Assembly: GCF_000620765.1 (NCBI RefSeq)
Contig: NZ_JIAK01000015.1
Location: 16,897 to 80,896 of the forward strand
DNA: 64,000 nt
Direction of reading: 5' to 3'
Origin: Desulfovermiculus halophilus DSM 18834
Lineage (GTDB): Bacteria; Desulfobacterota; Desulfovibrionia; Desulfovibrionales; Desulfothermaceae
Shown: piece by piece, positions 62,804 to 64,000 of the stretch
Numbering within the stretch: position 1 is the first letter of the stretch
Layout of the letters: every line of letters begins with the position of its first letter
Notes under the pieces: model-generated
Seen by the model: only the letters and a program-made list of their open reading frames with translations
Databases searched by the model: none
What the model was told of the DNA's origin: nothing
Translations under genes and position numbers: made by a program

Positions 62804-64000
62804 ATGGCCAAAGAGAAGTATGCCCGGAGTAAGCCGCACGTGAACATAGGGACCGTGGGCCATATAGACCACGGCAAGACGACGCTTACGGCAGCGATCA
62901 CCAAGATGCTGCACATGAAGAACAAGAGCGGAAGCTTCATTCCCTTCGACCAGATCGACAAGGCTCCGGAGGAGAAGGAGCGGGGGATAACCATCGCCAC
63001 GGCCCACGTGGAGTATGAGACCGACAAGCGGCACTACGCCCATGTGGATTGCCCGGGCCACGCCGACTACATCAAGAATATGATCACCGGTGCGGCCCAG
63101 ATGGACGGAGCGATCCTGGTTGTGGCGGCAACGGACGGACCGATGCCCCAGACCCGGGAGCATATTCTGCTTGCCCGTCAGGTGGGGGTACCCAGCCTGG
63201 TGGTGTACCTGAACAAGGTTGACCTGGTTGACGATCCGGAGCTTCTGGAGCTTGTTGAGCTGGAGGTTCGGGAGCTGCTTTCGGAGTATGACTTCCCTGG
63301 CGACGAGGTGCCGGTGATATCCGGGAGCGCGCTGAAGGCCTTGGAGAGCGACGATCCGAGCAGCGAAGACGCCAAGTCGATCTTTGAGCTCTTGGATGCC
63401 ATAGACGATTACGTGCCGGAGCCGCAGCGGGACAAGGACAAGCCGTTTTTGATGCCGGTTGAGGACGTGTTCAGCATTTCCGGCCGGGGTACGGTTGCCA
63501 CCGGGCGCGTTGAGCGGGGCATGATCAAGGTCGGTGAAGAGATCGAGGTGGTCGGGATGACCGACACCCGGAAGACGGTGGTGACCGGAGTAGAGATGTT
63601 CCGCAAGACCCTTGACCAGGGTGAAGCCGGTGACAACGTGGGCATTCTGCTTCGGGGGGTGAAGCGGGACGAGATCGAGCGCGGCCAGGTGCTGGCCCGT
63701 CCGAAGTCGATCACCCCGCACCGGAAGTTCAAGGCCGAGGTGTATGTTCTGAAGAAGGAAGAGGGAGGACGGCACACCCCGTTTTTCTCCGGCTACCGTC
63801 CGCAGTTCTACTTCCGGACCACAGACGTGACCGGAGTGGTGACCTTGGCAGAGGGTGTAGAGATGGTCATGCCCGGGGATAATGCGACCTTTGACGTTGA
63901 ACTGATCGTACCGATAGCGATGGAGCACGGTCTGCGCTTCGCCATCCGCGAAGGCGGGCGAACCGTTGGAGCCGGTGTGGTCTCTGAGATAGTGGAGTAG
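62804..64000 (+). CDS. tuf: Translation elongation factor Tu
   Basis: A complete 398-residue EF-Tu ending exactly at the window edge. G1 is [12 protein letters not shown]2 [14 protein letters not shown]3 [12 protein letters not shown] and G4 NKVDLVDD. Domain 2 begins near [25 protein letters not shown] and domain 3 near [31 protein letters not shown] precedes the ATG. The order tRNA-Thr, Tyr, Gly, Thr, tuf suggests a polycistronic transcript processed by RNases. Confidence 0.98.
   Translation: MAKEKYARSKPHVNIGTVGHIDHGKTTLTAAITKMLHMKNKSGSFIPFDQIDKAPEEKERGITIATAHVEYETDKRHYAHVDCPGHADYIKNMITGAAQMDGAILVVAATDGPMPQTREHILLARQVGVPSLVVYLNKVDLVDDPELLELVELEVRELLSEYDFPGDEVPVISGSALKALESDDPSSEDAKSIFELLDAIDDYVPEPQRDKDKPFLMPVEDVFSISGRGTVATGRVERGMIKVGEEIEVVGMTDTRKTVVTGVEMFRKTLDQGEAGDNVGILLRGVKRDEIERGQVLARPKSITPHRKFKAEVYVLKKEEGGRHTPFFSGYRPQFYFRTTDVTGVVTLAEGVEMVMPGDNATFDVELIVPIAMEHGLRFAIREGGRTVGAGVVSEIVE

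Overview
The window is a dense, GC-rich stretch of bacterial housekeeping chromosome. The gene content points to a sulfate-reducing Desulfobacterota, most likely of the order Desulfovibrionales. Pointers are a desulfoferrodoxin-rubredoxin operon, a four-subunit 2-oxoacid:ferredoxin oxidoreductase operon, a stand-alone ATP synthase Fo operon followed by the redox repressor Rex, lipid A genes (lpxC, lpxI, lpxK), and a sigma54-type response regulator. I see no insertion sequence, prophage, CRISPR array, rRNA or integron. Taxonomy is inferred from gene content and order, not from a search.

Layout. 1-8.2 kb: coaBC (cut by the window edge), a lipoprotein, queA, the oxidoreductase operon, aroE and the LysM transglycosylase mltD. 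8.2-17 kb: rlmB-like methyltransferase, yggS, era, topA, serB, an aspartate aminotransferase and a two-piece LysO exporter. 17-24.2 kb: a translation block on the minus strand, tRNA-Val(GAC), thrS, infC, rpmI, rplT, pheS, pheT, merR-like. 24.4-32.9 kb: glgA and glgX around comM, lepB and lepA. 32.9-37.7 kb: minus-strand run fmdB-like, rlmN, hisI, hisG, TPR lipoprotein, radical SAM. 38-41.2 kb: Bax-inhibitor-like membrane protein, lpxK, then rbo-rub plus a HEAT-like protein. 41.4-47.5 kb: lpxI-mreBCD-mrdA-rodA cell-elongation operon. 47.9-54.1 kb: a small unrecognised protein, an NtrC-type regulator, pyrC-pyrB, an amidohydrolase and an Elp3-like radical SAM protein. 54.3-58.5 kb: HIT, IHF-like, unknown protein, atpZ-atpI-atpB-atpE and rex. 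58.7-62.2 kb: rpmE, prfA, prmC, lpxC. 62.3-64 kb: tRNA-Thr, Tyr, Gly, Thr and tuf, the same order as the E. coli tufB operon.

The coding content is mostly conventional, so the interesting signals are regulatory. I found two sigma54-type (-24/-12) promoters, one before lpxC with a 14-bp palindrome about 100 bp upstream and one before an unrecognised 52-residue protein. Two near-consensus Rex operators sit directly before the start codons of atpZ and rex. A Fur-type box overlaps the -10 of a strong desulfoferrodoxin promoter. infC appears to start at a non-canonical AUA. There is a perfect terminator between tRNA-Val and thrS, an attenuator-like hairpin before rpmI, and a leader with mutually exclusive hairpins before rpmE. 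No wholly new enzymatic system was evident.
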